Below are positions 53,700 to 62,437 of a stretch of 64,000 bases of DNA, one piece after another. The position numbers and the translations under genes are program-made. The stretch covers positions 1 to 64,000 of the forward strand of contig CALRZN010000004.1 in assembly GCA_943372645.1 (NCBI GenBank), given 5' to 3'. Position 1 is the first letter of the stretch; every line of letters begins with the position of its first letter. The notes under the pieces are model-generated. The model worked only from the letters and a program-made list of their open reading frames with translations, had not been told where the DNA came from and did not search any database. The DNA comes from VBWE01 sp943372645. Lineage in GTDB: Bacteria; Bacteroidota; Bacteroidia; Palsa-965.

Positions 53700-54122
53700 T
53701 TAAATGGTCTCGGTGTATTTCTTAAAATTATCCAGGATGGCCTGCCACCCGCCGCGCTGCATTTCAACCGGGTTTTCGGTTTCGGCATCAAAGGTTTCGG
53801 TAACAAGCGTTGCATCACCCGCTGTTTCAAAGCTGATTTCAACTTTACGACCATCGGACAGGCCGTATGCAATTTTTTTATGGGTTTCCACTGCGCTGTA
53901 AATGCCTTCAAAATCAAACCCTTCGCTGCCATCGCGGGCTTCCATGCGGGTCATAAATTTACCTCCTGCACGCAGGTCGTTTTCGGCACGCGGCGCGCAC
54001 CAGTCGGGTGATGCAAAACACCAGTTGGTAATATGTTCCGGTGCTGTCCACGACTGCCATACTTTTTCGAGGGGTGCATTAACCGTTGCGGTTACAGTGA
54101 TTGAGATGAATGTGTTTTCCAT
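53700..54122 (-). CDS. SRPBCC / AHSA1-domain protein
   Basis: A 140-residue START-like protein of the AHSA1 group: it begins ISITVTATVNAPLEKVWQSWTAPEHITNW, then DLRAGGKFMTRMEARDGS and ends GGWQAILDNFKKYTETI. The fold has a hydrophobic ligand pocket; the ligand is unknown. It heads a string of small genes (VOC, DUF1801, VOC, DoxX, small hypothetical) and is divergent from a GlxA-type regulator, which probably controls it. Confidence 0.9.
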   Translation of the reverse strand: MENTFISITVTATVNAPLEKVWQSWTAPEHITNWCFASPDWCAPRAENDLRAGGKFMTRMEARDGSEGFDFEGIYSAVETHKKIAYGLSDGRKVEISFETAGDATLVTETFDAETENPVEMQRGGWQAILDNFKKYTETI

Positions 54123-54226
54123 GACGTGTATCGTATTTGTGTGGATAACTGATTTGATTTATTGACCCTGCAAAGATGCAACGTCTTTTCAAAATACACG
54201 ATGTGTAAAAACGACATTCAAAGGGG

Positions 54227-54257
54227 TTGTTTACGACAACTTCCTTGCCTACCTTCG
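54227..54257 (+). promoter_or_regulatory. Candidate promoter of the GlxA-type regulator gene
   Basis: TTG at 54227-54229, then 20 bases, then TACCTTCG (54250-54257), one base off the TAnnTTTG element. The spacing is that of Bacteroidota promoters, and the ATG lies at 54262, implying a nearly leaderless transcript. Confidence 0.4.
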
Positions 54258-54261
54258 TCGC

Positions 54262-55254
54262 ATGAAAACCGTAAGCATTTTAGTGCCCGAATCATCCGTC
54301 ATGCAGGCCATTGCCGATCCGCAATATCTTTTTTCAGCGGTGAACCAGTTTCTCACCATTTCCGGCCGGCAGCCGCTTTTTAAGGTGCAGCTGGTGGGTG
54401 CTACGCCCGAGGTAAAACTGAACGGCGGTATTTTCTCTGTGCATCCGGATAAACAGTTGGATGAAGTAAAACAAACCGATCTTGTTTTTATTCCCGCCCT
54501 TTTTGGTGATATGCAGCAGGCCATTGCACAGAACCAGGCGCTGCTGCCGTGGATTAACGAACAATACGCGCGCGGTGCGGAAGTGGCTTCGCTGTGTGTG
54601 GGTGCGTTTCTGCTGGCTTCCACGGGTTTGCTCGATGGCAAAAAATGTTCGACACACTGGGGCTTTCAGCAGGAATTCCGCAGCCTGTTTCCGAAAGTAG
54701 AAGTAATGGACGGCAGCATCATCACCGAAGAACACCGCATCTACTCCAGCGGCGGGGCCAACTCGTACTGGAATCTTTTACTGCATCTCGTCGAAAAATA
54801 CACCGACCGCGAAACGGCCATTCTCGCATCAAAATATTTTGCCATTGATATTGATCGCGACAGCCAGTCCGCCTTCGCCATGTTCCAGGGACAGAAAGGG
54901 CACAACGACGAGGCGGTGAAAAAGGTGCAGGATTTTATCGAAAAAAACATCCACGAAAAAATGACCGTGGACGAACTCGCCGCACTGGCCGGGGTTGCGC
55001 GCCGCAGTTTCGAGCGCCGGTTCAAACAGGTAACGAACAACTCCGTGCTCGAATACATCCAGCGCGTGAAAATAGAAGCCGCCAAACGCAGTTTCGAAAC
55101 CAGCCGCAAAAACATCAACGAAGTGATGTACGCTGTAGGCTACACCGACACCAAAGCCTTCCGCACGATTTTTAAGAAGATTACGGGGCTTACGCCGGTG
55201 GAGTACCGGAACAAGTATAATAAGATGATCGTTCCAACGGCTGACGCCGTGTGA
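54262..55254 (+). CDS. GlxA-type AraC-family transcriptional regulator
   Basis: A 330-residue protein with a DJ-1/PfpI-like N-terminal domain (about 1-180; SLCVGAFLLASTGLLDGKKCSTHW contains the nucleophile-elbow cysteine) and a C-terminal AraC/XylS DNA-binding domain (VDELAALAGVARRSFERRFK near 238, then NINEVMYAVGYTDTKAFRTIFKKITGLTPVEY in pieces). These sense a small ligand through the DJ-1 domain. It is divergent from the SRPBCC/VOC/DoxX unit, a typical regulator-target layout. Confidence 0.93.
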   Translation: MKTVSILVPESSVMQAIADPQYLFSAVNQFLTISGRQPLFKVQLVGATPEVKLNGGIFSVHPDKQLDEVKQTDLVFIPALFGDMQQAIAQNQALLPWINEQYARGAEVASLCVGAFLLASTGLLDGKKCSTHWGFQQEFRSLFPKVEVMDGSIITEEHRIYSSGGANSYWNLLLHLVEKYTDRETAILASKYFAIDIDRDSQSAFAMFQGQKGHNDEAVKKVQDFIEKNIHEKMTVDELAALAGVARRSFERRFKQVTNNSVLEYIQRVKIEAAKRSFETSRKNINEVMYAVGYTDTKAFRTIFKKITGLTPVEYRNKYNKMIVPTADAV

Positions 55255-55262
55255 TCGTGAAT

Positions 55263-55326
55263 AGTGGCAGTAGGCAGTGGCAGTTGGCAGTCGGATTTAC
55301 TGCCACTGCTAACTGCCACTGCCACT
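55263..55326. repeat. Intergenic palindrome of the GGCAGT family
   Basis: AGTGGCAGTAGGCAGTGGCAGTTGGCAGT on the left is largely reverse-complementary to ACTGCCACTGCTAACTGCCACTGCCACT on the right, separated by about ten bases. It lies nine bases after the GlxA regulator's stop codon and before folD; it could fold into a hairpin and act as a terminator. Confidence 0.75.
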
Positions 55327-55355
55327 AATTATACGAAGTTTACTATTAATGGATC

Positions 55356-56222
55356 TTACAAACAAGCCTGCATCGTATTCAAAAGCAAACTCGCAATCGT
55401 CATCGGACCAACACCGCCGGGAACGGGCGTGATGTAACTGCATTTCGGTGCTACTTCATCAAACTTCACATCGCCTTTTAAGCGCCAGCCCGATTTGGTT
55501 CCGGGAGCGTCAACGCGGGTGGTGCCTACATCTATTACAACGGCGCCTTCTTTTACCATATCAGCGGTTACAAATTCCGGTTTGCCGATGGCGGCGATGA
55601 TGATGTCGGCCTGCAGAACAATTTCTTTCAGGTTTTTTGTACGGCTGTGCGTGAGGGTAACGGTGCAGTTGCCGGGGTTGCTGTTTCGCGCCAGCAGCAC
55701 ACTTACGGGCGAACCCACAATGTTGCTGCGGCCGATGACCACGGCGTGTTTGCCGGCTGTTTCAATATTGTAACGGCGCAGCAGTTCCACGATGCCGGCC
55801 GGGGTGGCGGGCAGGTAACACGGCAGGTTCAGCATCATGCGGCCCACGTTTACCGGGTGAAATCCATCCACATCCTTTTTCGGATCAATGGCTTCAGTCA
55901 CGCGCTGTTCACTGATGTGTTTGGGTAAGGGAAGCTGCACAATAAAACCATCCACCTGCACATCGTTATTCAGTTTGCGCACCACATCCAGCAGTTCCGC
56001 TTCCGAAACCGATTCATCGAGGCGTATGAGTGTAGAACCGTAACCGATATTTTCGCAGGCTTTTACTTTTGCATTGACGTAAGTAACACTGCCGCCGTCG
56101 TTGCCCACCAGCACAGCGGCCAGGTGCGGCGCGCGTTTTCCGGCGGCTTTTAATTTCAAAACAGCCTCTGCCAGCTCTTCCTGGATCTGCAGCGATACTT
56201 TTTTTCCGTCAATTAATTCCAT
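55356..56222 (-). CDS. folD: Bifunctional methylenetetrahydrofolate dehydrogenase/cyclohydrolase
   Basis: A 288-residue enzyme from the ATG at 56222 (MELIDGKKVSLQIQEEL). Motifs: YVNAKVKACENIGY (with the catalytic lysine), DGFIVQLPLPKH, PCYLPATPAGIVELL and the NADP-binding VVIGRSNIVGSPVSVLL (pieces), ending PVPGGVGPMTIASLL. It interconverts 5,10-methylene-, methenyl- and 10-formyl-tetrahydrofolate in the cytoplasm. Five more in-frame residues upstream are less typical. A GTCAGTTCGAGCG palindrome lies just upstream of its start. Confidence 0.95.
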   Translation of the reverse strand: MELIDGKKVSLQIQEELAEAVLKLKAAGKRAPHLAAVLVGNDGGSVTYVNAKVKACENIGYGSTLIRLDESVSEAELLDVVRKLNNDVQVDGFIVQLPLPKHISEQRVTEAIDPKKDVDGFHPVNVGRMMLNLPCYLPATPAGIVELLRRYNIETAGKHAVVIGRSNIVGSPVSVLLARNSNPGNCTVTLTHSRTKNLKEIVLQADIIIAAIGKPEFVTADMVKEGAVVIDVGTTRVDAPGTKSGWRLKGDVKFDEVAPKCSYITPVPGGVGPMTIASLLLNTMQACL

Positions 56223-56235
56223 ATCTTTTTTATTC

Positions 56236-56401
56236 AAAATCCTACACGTCAGTTCGAGCGGCGGAGGGCAGAATTGTTCCTTTATTTAAAAAATCCTACA
56301 CGTCAGTTCGAGCGGCAGTCGAGAACAGTGTGTAACGTTACTTTAGTCATTGGAAAAACAGACTGTATAAAACCTGTTCTCGACTGTCGCTCGAACTGAC
56401 G
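56236..56401. repeat. GTCAGTTCGAGCG dispersed palindrome: direct copy and hairpin
   Basis: A 27-base block starting AAAATCCTACACGTCAGTTC occurs twice as a direct repeat (56236-56262 and 56290-56316). The second copy extends into an inverted repeat: 56301-56328 pairs with 56374-56401 (28 bp with one mismatch). The element lies between folD and ffh. The CGTCAGTTCGAGCG unit looks like a mobile intergenic palindrome. Confidence 0.85.
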
Positions 56402-56513
56402 GTGATGCGTTGCAAAATCAGATGGGCTTTAAATCAAAGTCCGTCTGAGCCTGTCTGCCCGTGCGCTGTTCGTGCGTATGCAGGCAGGCGGAACCGAAGA
56501 CGACGTGGACCAG

Positions 56514-57848
56514 TTATTTCCCCATCTTCGGCATACTCCGCATCAGTTTCGCCATCTGCCCTTTGTCGTTCATCATCCGCATCATTTTGCGCATGTCTTC
56601 AAACTGTTTCAGCAGGCGGTTCACTTCCTGTATGCTGCTTCCACTTCCTTTGGCAATGCGTTCGCGGCGGCTGCCGTTAATCACGTCCGGGTTGCTGCGT
56701 TCTTCTTTGGTCATTGATTGAATAATCGCTTCAATGCCTTTGAATGCGTCGTCGTCAATGTCAATGTCTTTTATCGCTTTGCCAACGCCGGGAATCATGC
56801 CCATGAGGTCTTTGATGTTCCCCATTTTTTTGATCTGCTGCAGCTGGTTCAGGAAGTCGTCGAAATCAAATTTGTCCTTGCGGATTTTATCGCGGAGCTT
56901 CTTGGCTTCTTCTTCGTTGAATTGTTCCTGGGCACGTTCAACAAGTGTTACCACGTCGCCCATGCCGAGAATACGGTCGGCCATACGTTCGGGGTAAAAC
57001 ACATCGAGCGCATCCATTTTCTCGCCGGTACCTACAAACTTGATCGGTTTGTTCACTACCGAACGGATGGAAAGCGCAGCACCGCCGCGGGTATCACCAT
57101 CAAGTTTGGTCAGGATCACCCCGTCGAAATCGAGGCGGTCGTTAAACGCTTTCGCGGTGTTTACCGCATCCTGGCCGGTCATGGAATCGACCACGAACAG
57201 GATTTCGTCCGGATCAACGGCTTTTTTCACGGCCGCGATTTCGGTCATCATCACCTCGTCAATCGCAAGGCGACCGGCGGTGTCAATAATCACCACGCTG
57301 TGGCCATCCTGTTTCGCTTTCGCAATCGCTTTTTTCGCGATGTCAACCGGGTTTTTGTTTTCCGGTTCGGCATATACTTCCACGCCGATCTGCTCGCCGA
57401 GCACTTTCAGCTGGTCAATCGCAGCGGGACGGTAAACGTCGCCAGCCACCAGCAGCGGATTTTTTCCTTTTTTGGTTTTCAGGTAATTCGCCAGTTTGCC
57501 CGAGAACGTGGTTTTACCCGAACCCTGCAAACCAGACATCAGGATGATGGTCGGGTTGCCGCCGAGTTTGATATCCACTTTCTCGCCACCCATCAGGTTC
57601 ACGAGTTCGTCGTGCGTAAGTTTGATGAGCAACTGTCCCGGCGAAATGGAGGTAAGTACATTCGCCCCCATCGCCTTTTGTTTCACCGTATCGGTAAACT
57701 CCTTGGCCGTTTTAAAGTTCACGTCGGCATCAAGCAGCGCCTTGCGTACTTCTTTTAATGTTTCGGCCACGTTGATCTCGGTAATCTTGCCGTGGCCCTT
57801 TAAAACTTTAAACGCTCTGTCGAGCTTATCACTTAGATTTTCGAACAT
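56514..57848 (-). CDS. ffh: Signal recognition particle protein
   Basis: A 444-residue SRP54/Ffh protein: N-domain helices at the start, GTPase G1 LQGSGKTTFSGK, DTAGRL, G4-region TKLDGDTRGGA, and a C-terminal M domain (LNQLQQIKKMGNIKDLMGMIPG in pieces; RRERIAKGSGSSIQEVNRLL; then a methionine-rich end MRKMMRMMND). It binds signal peptides of nascent chains and docks with FtsY for membrane insertion. A TACATTTG element lies 26 bases upstream. Confidence 0.95.
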   Translation of the reverse strand: MFENLSDKLDRAFKVLKGHGKITEINVAETLKEVRKALLDADVNFKTAKEFTDTVKQKAMGANVLTSISPGQLLIKLTHDELVNLMGGEKVDIKLGGNPTIILMSGLQGSGKTTFSGKLANYLKTKKGKNPLLVAGDVYRPAAIDQLKVLGEQIGVEVYAEPENKNPVDIAKKAIAKAKQDGHSVVIIDTAGRLAIDEVMMTEIAAVKKAVDPDEILFVVDSMTGQDAVNTAKAFNDRLDFDGVILTKLDGDTRGGAALSIRSVVNKPIKFVGTGEKMDALDVFYPERMADRILGMGDVVTLVERAQEQFNEEEAKKLRDKIRKDKFDFDDFLNQLQQIKKMGNIKDLMGMIPGVGKAIKDIDIDDDAFKGIEAIIQSMTKEERSNPDVINGSRRERIAKGSGSSIQEVNRLLKQFEDMRKMMRMMNDKGQMAKLMRSMPKMGK

Positions 57849-57874
57849 GATTGGTGATGCTGAAATTAGGAGGG

Positions 57875-57882
57875 CAAATGTA
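57875..57882 (-). promoter_or_regulatory. Candidate -7 element of ffh
   Basis: Minus-strand TACATTTG, a full match to TAnnTTTG, 26 bases before the ffh ATG. No clear -33 element was found at the expected spacing. Confidence 0.45.
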
Positions 57883-58043
57883 CGATTTTTTGAGGTTTAT
57901 GAATGTTTCCGGCAGTGATATTTAAACCGCCCGAAATCCATTCCGGGCAGGTTATTGATCTGCCCAACCCTTCAACACATTTCCGCCCCGCATACACCCC
58001 CATTCCCCGCGCATTTCCTACATTTGCGCACACACCCGAAATC

Positions 58044-60092
58044 ATGAAAAAAACATTCGCCCTCCTCCTGCTCCTCGCCGTTACGTTCAGCATAACCGCG
58101 CAGGATAAAAAACCGATCACCCACGAAGACATGTGGCTGCTGAAACGCGTGGGCGCACCCGCCATCAGCCCCGACGGCAAGTGGACCATTTTTTCGGTGG
58201 TAGATCCGGCTTACGATGAAAAGGAACAGGTGAACGACATCTGGATTGCCGCCACCGACGGCAGCAGCGACCCGCGCCGCCTCACCGCCACCAAAGCCGG
58301 CGAAAGTGGTTATGCGTGGAGTCCCGATGGCAAATACATCGCCTTTACCGCCCGCCGCGACGGCGAAGAAGAATCGCAGGTGTACCTGCTGAACATCAAA
58401 GACGGCGGCGAAGCGCAGAAACTCACCAGCCTGAGCACCGGCGCTTCCGGCCCGAAATGGAGCCCCGACAGCAAAATGATTTTGTTCACCAGCAGCGTTT
58501 TCCCGAATTGTTACGAAGACTCGCTGAACAAAAAGAAAATCGACGAAAAAAAGAAACAGAAATACAAAGCGCGGGTGTACACCTCCTTCCCTATCCAGGA
58601 ATGGGATCACTGGCTGGATGAAAAACAAAGCCATCCGTTTGTGCAGGCCATCGCGCCCGGCAGCAAAGCCCGCGACCTGTTTACCGATGTAGCCATGAGC
58701 CGTCAGGAAGGATTCGGTTATTCGGCCGCGATCTGGAGCGCCGATTCGAAAGAAATTATTTTCAGTGCCTCCACCGATCTGCATAAACTGGCGTATCGGT
58801 TTAACACCACCGACCTGTACAAAGTAGCCGTAAGCGGAGGTGATGCCACAAAACTCACCAACGATAAAAACGAATACAACAACCCGGTGCTGAGTCCGGA
58901 CGGGAAATACCTGTTTTGCTACACCAACCCGGCCAATGCGTACAATGTGTACAGCCTGAACCGCCTGTGCCGTTTCGACTGGCCTTCGATGCAGAACCGC
59001 AAAGTGATCAGCGATAAATTAGACCGCCCGATCAACATGTTTTTTGTACGCGGCACCACGGTGTACATGAGTGTAGAAGACCAGGGCCGCGACCGCATCA
59101 TGACGTTACCGGTAAACGGCGGAACTCCGGTTGCGTTTGACAAAACCGGTTTCGGAAGTTACACCACAATGAGTGCATCGGAAAAAGGCCCGCTCGTGTA
59201 TGTGGCCAGTTTCGAATCGGCCATGGCGCCTCCTGAAATTGTGCGCATCAATGCCAACGGCACACACACGGCGATCACAAAATTTAATGCGGAGAAACTC
59301 GCCAAGATGGATCTTCAGCCGGTGGAAACCATCTGGTTCAAATCAAGCGCGGGAAAAAACATCCGCAGCCTGCTCGTAAAACCCGCCGGTTTTGATGCGA
59401 ACAAAAAGTACCCGCTCTTTGTGGTGATGCACGGCGGACCAGCCGGTGCGTGGAAAGAAGCCTGGACCTACCGCTGGAATTACCACCTGCTGGCCAAACC
59501 CGGCTATGTGCTGCTGATGACCGATTACACGGGCTCCACCGGCTACGGCGAAAAATTTGCGCAGGACATCATCAACGATCCGTTTAAAGGTCCGGCCACC
59601 GAAATTAACGAAGCCGCCGAAGATGCGATCAAACGGTTTTCATTTATTGACGGAACAAAACAGGCTGCAGGCGGGGGCAGTTACGGCGGCCACTTAGCCA
59701 ACTGGATGGAAGGCACTACCACGCATTACAAATGCCTCATCTCACACGCCGGTGCGGTGAACTCTGTTTCGCAGTGGGGAACGAGCGACGGCATCTACCA
59801 CCGCGAAGTAATGAACGGCGGCGTGCCGTGGGAAAACAACAAGGTGTGGAAAGAGCAAAATCCATTTAATTACGCGGCCAATTTTAAAACACCGATGCTG
59901 GTAACCGTAGGCGAAATGGATTTCCGTGTGCCGTACAATAACTCCATCGAAAACTGGCACATCCTGCAACGCCAGCAGGTACCGGGCAAACTGATTATTT
60001 TCCCGGAAGAAAACCACTGGATTAACAAAGCCGAAAACAGCAGATTCTTTTACAAGGAAGTGCATGCCTGGCTGGAGAAGTATTTGAAGTAG
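58044..60092 (+). CDS. Secreted S9-family prolyl-oligopeptidase-like peptidase
   Basis: A 682-residue protein from the ATG at 58044, which begins a signal peptide (MKKTFALLLLLAVTFSITAQ); the frame is open further upstream. A seven-bladed TolB/WD40-like propeller (ISPDGKWTIFSV, YAWSPDGKYIAF, PKWSPDSKMILF, LSPDGKYLFC) precedes an alpha/beta hydrolase with the triad S546 (GGGSYGG), D626 (EMDFRVP) and H658 (EENHW). Such exopeptidases cut dipeptides or acyl-amino acids in the periplasm. A TACATTTG element ends 18 bases upstream of the ATG. Confidence 0.93.
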   Translation: MKKTFALLLLLAVTFSITAQDKKPITHEDMWLLKRVGAPAISPDGKWTIFSVVDPAYDEKEQVNDIWIAATDGSSDPRRLTATKAGESGYAWSPDGKYIAFTARRDGEEESQVYLLNIKDGGEAQKLTSLSTGASGPKWSPDSKMILFTSSVFPNCYEDSLNKKKIDEKKKQKYKARVYTSFPIQEWDHWLDEKQSHPFVQAIAPGSKARDLFTDVAMSRQEGFGYSAAIWSADSKEIIFSASTDLHKLAYRFNTTDLYKVAVSGGDATKLTNDKNEYNNPVLSPDGKYLFCYTNPANAYNVYSLNRLCRFDWPSMQNRKVISDKLDRPINMFFVRGTTVYMSVEDQGRDRIMTLPVNGGTPVAFDKTGFGSYTTMSASEKGPLVYVASFESAMAPPEIVRINANGTHTAITKFNAEKLAKMDLQPVETIWFKSSAGKNIRSLLVKPAGFDANKKYPLFVVMHGGPAGAWKEAWTYRWNYHLLAKPGYVLLMTDYTGSTGYGEKFAQDIINDPFKGPATEINEAAEDAIKRFSFIDGTKQAAGGGSYGGHLANWMEGTTTHYKCLISHAGAVNSVSQWGTSDGIYHREVMNGGVPWENNKVWKEQNPFNYAANFKTPMLVTVGEMDFRVPYNNSIENWHILQRQQVPGKLIIFPEENHWINKAENSRFFYKEVHAWLEKYLK

Positions 60093-60150
60093 ATGCAGGA
60101 AAGTACTGTTACATTCATCAACCGCAATGTAGCAAACGCACTTCCCTCGC

Positions 60151-60223
60151 ACCGCAAAGTCAGGCGCAAAGTAACGCAAAGACTTTGCGAAACATTGCGC
60201 AAAACTTAGTGTTACTTAGCGGT
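60151..60223. repeat. ACCGCAAAG-type imperfect palindrome
   Basis: ACCGCAAAGTCAGGCGCAAAGTAACGCAAAG (60151-60181, in pieces) faces CTTTGCGAAACATTGCGCAAAAC and ends ...CTTAGCGGT at 60223, an imperfect inverted repeat with recurring GCAAAG units. It lies between the convergent peptidase and argS genes and is similar in style to 38297-38410. Confidence 0.6.
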
Positions 60224-60239
60224 AAAAAATTAAAGGATC

Positions 60240-62396
60240 TTACATCTTCTCCGGCACAGCAATCCCCAGCAATGCCATCGCTTTGCGGATGATCTCCCCT
60301 GTTGAGTCGGCGAGCTGCAGACGGAAGGCTTTCATTACTGGGTCTGTTTCCTGGATCACCGGCGGCGTATCGTGGTACCACGAATTATACGTCTTCGCAA
60401 GGTCATACACATAACCGGCAACCGGCGACGGACTGTATGTTGCGGCGGCTTCTTCTACCACTGCTTCAAAACCGCTGATGAGTTTCAGCAGCGCTTTGTC
60501 TTTTTCATGCAAAGCCAGGTTGTACGTTGCTTCCGAAATTGCGCCCCCGCTGCCGATTTTGTGTAGCATCTGCCGCGTACGTGCATACGCATACTGGATA
60601 AACGGACCGGTATCGCCTTCGAGGCGCACACTTTCGGCCGGGTTAAACAGCATGGTCTTTTTCGGATCCACTTTAAGCATAAAATACTTCAAAGCTGCGC
60701 TGCCCACGGTATGATACAAATTGCTCTTTTCTTCTTCGGTCATGTCGTCAATCAGCCCTTTTTCCTGGGCCATTGCCGCCGCCGATTTGGTGATGTCGCG
60801 CAACAACTCATCTGCATCCACTACGGTTCCTTCCCGCGACTTCATCTTGCCGTTTGGCAGTTCCACCATGCCATACGAAAGGTGATACAATCCCTCCGAC
60901 CAGTCGTATCCGAGGCGCTTCAATGCTATTTTCAGCACCTTAAAGTGGTGGTCCTGTTCGTTGCCTACTACGTAAATGTGTTTCTTAAACGGGAACTCTT
61001 TGTACCGTTCCAGCGCAGTTCCAAGATCCTGGGTCATGTACACCGAGGTGCCGTCGCTGCGCAGCAATACCTTCGGTTCCAGTTTGTCGGCTGTAAGATC
61101 GAGCACCACGGCGCCGTCGTCGCGTTTGGTGAGTGTACCGTCGGCCAGTCCTTTTTCTACAATGTTTTTGCCCAGCAGGTATGTTTCCGATTCGTAGTAC
61201 ATTTTATCGAAACGAACGCCGAGGTTTTTATAGGTAATGGCAAAACCATCGTACACCCAGCCGTTCATTTTCTTCCACAGCGCAATGGTTTCTGCATCGC
61301 CGGCTTCCCATTTCCGCAGCATTTCCTGTGCTTCCCGGGTAATGGCGCATTTGTTCTGGGCAATTTCTTTAATGGCCGAACCATTATCGCTGAGCGCGTT
61401 TTCGGCTTTCACCAGGGTTTTCAGCAGTTTCAGTTGCTCCTGCTGCGCGGGAGTTGGTTTTTCCTGCTTTTCGATAAACTTACTCAGTTCTTTATTACTG
61501 AGCGCTTTTTTATCCTGCGGCACATATACTTTACCTTCTTTCGCAGCTTTGGCCACTTTTTCCGCTTCTTCTTTCTCCGCTTCTTCAAAAAGCGCAGCGA
61601 ATGCTTCAAAAATTTTGTTCTTATCCACGTGCGCCGCTTCCTGTTCCACTTTGTCGGTGAGCGGTTGGCGCTTTGCTAACAATGCCTTCAGTTCCACCTG
61701 CTGGCGTTCGGTGAAAAACTCAAGCCCGTTACCCACATACAATTCCTCCAGCACCGGTTTCAGCTGTTTCGAAAGCTCGTCATTAAACACCACATAATAT
61801 TTTCCGACGAGGTGATCGCCCTTTGTACCTTTTGTTTCCGGTGTTTCACCGTTCCCGAATTTGAGCCAGGCTACCATACTTTTGCAGATGTGAATGCCCC
61901 GGTCGTTTACCAGGTTCACCATCAATACGCGGTTGCCGTTTGCTTTCAGTATGTTGCTTACCGCAAAGCCAAGCAGGTTGTTCCGCACGTGCCCGAGGTG
62001 CAACGGTTTGTTGGTGTTGGGCGAACTGTATTCCACTATAACGAGTGGTGCATCTGCCGCCGCTTCGCGTATGCCGTATTGCGGATTGGCTGCCACATGC
62101 TGCAGGCAGTCCATATAATAACGCTGCCCGATAACTAAGTTCAGGAAGCCTTTGACCACGTTATAACGCTCCACCAGTCCGCTTTCCTTTTGCAGGTATT
62201 CACCAATTGCATGGCCGGTTTCTTCAATGGATTTGCCCGAAAGCTTGGCATAAGGAAAGGTAACTAAGGTAATATCACCTTCAAAGTCGGGACTGGTTTG
62301 CTGTAAATTTACGCTCCCGGCATCAATGGTTTTACCGAAAAGCGCGTTAACCGCGTTCACTGCCTGCGCTGCAAGCAGCTCGTTAATGGACTGCAT
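60240..62396 (-). CDS. argS: Arginine--tRNA ligase with long internal insertion
   Basis: A 718-residue class I synthetase. The HIGH-type motif is HLGH (133-136) and the KMSKS-type motif is KMKSREGT. The end has the usual anticodon-binding helices with Y-N-S-W-Y-H. Typical ArgRS proteins are about 560-600 residues. The excess is a charged, Lys/Glu-rich helical segment, residues about 215-350, inserted between KYYVVFNDEL and EAQEMLRKWEAGD in the catalytic domain. All active-site motifs are retained on both sides, so it should be functional. It charges tRNA-Arg. Confidence 0.95.
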   Translation of the reverse strand: MQSINELLAAQAVNAVNALFGKTIDAGSVNLQQTSPDFEGDITLVTFPYAKLSGKSIEETGHAIGEYLQKESGLVERYNVVKGFLNLVIGQRYYMDCLQHVAANPQYGIREAAADAPLVIVEYSSPNTNKPLHLGHVRNNLLGFAVSNILKANGNRVLMVNLVNDRGIHICKSMVAWLKFGNGETPETKGTKGDHLVGKYYVVFNDELSKQLKPVLEELYVGNGLEFFTERQQVELKALLAKRQPLTDKVEQEAAHVDKNKIFEAFAALFEEAEKEEAEKVAKAAKEGKVYVPQDKKALSNKELSKFIEKQEKPTPAQQEQLKLLKTLVKAENALSDNGSAIKEIAQNKCAITREAQEMLRKWEAGDAETIALWKKMNGWVYDGFAITYKNLGVRFDKMYYESETYLLGKNIVEKGLADGTLTKRDDGAVVLDLTADKLEPKVLLRSDGTSVYMTQDLGTALERYKEFPFKKHIYVVGNEQDHHFKVLKIALKRLGYDWSEGLYHLSYGMVELPNGKMKSREGTVVDADELLRDITKSAAAMAQEKGLIDDMTEEEKSNLYHTVGSAALKYFMLKVDPKKTMLFNPAESVRLEGDTGPFIQYAYARTRQMLHKIGSGGAISEATYNLALHEKDKALLKLISGFEAVVEEAAATYSPSPVAGYVYDLAKTYNSWYHDTPPVIQETDPVMKAFRLQLADSTGEIIRKAMALLGIAVPEKM

Positions 62397-62437
62397 AATG
62401 TTAAATTTCTGTTAACCCGGTAAGCCCGGATTGGATT

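Noticed and set aside
54123..54261. Operator for the GlxA regulator in the divergent spacer
   Set aside because: I could not find a convincing symmetric or direct-repeat binding site.
56403..56513. Possible 4.5S SRP RNA beside ffh
   Set aside because: A short GGCGGAACCGAAG stretch recalls the SRP RNA tetraloop region, but the conserved GGTCCGGAAGGAAGCAGC-type core is absent and no stem fits.
57972..58784. A 270-residue minus-strand frame under the S9 peptidase gene
   Set aside because: Phe/Gly/Arg-rich antisense translation; the plus strand has the signal peptide, propeller and catalytic triad.
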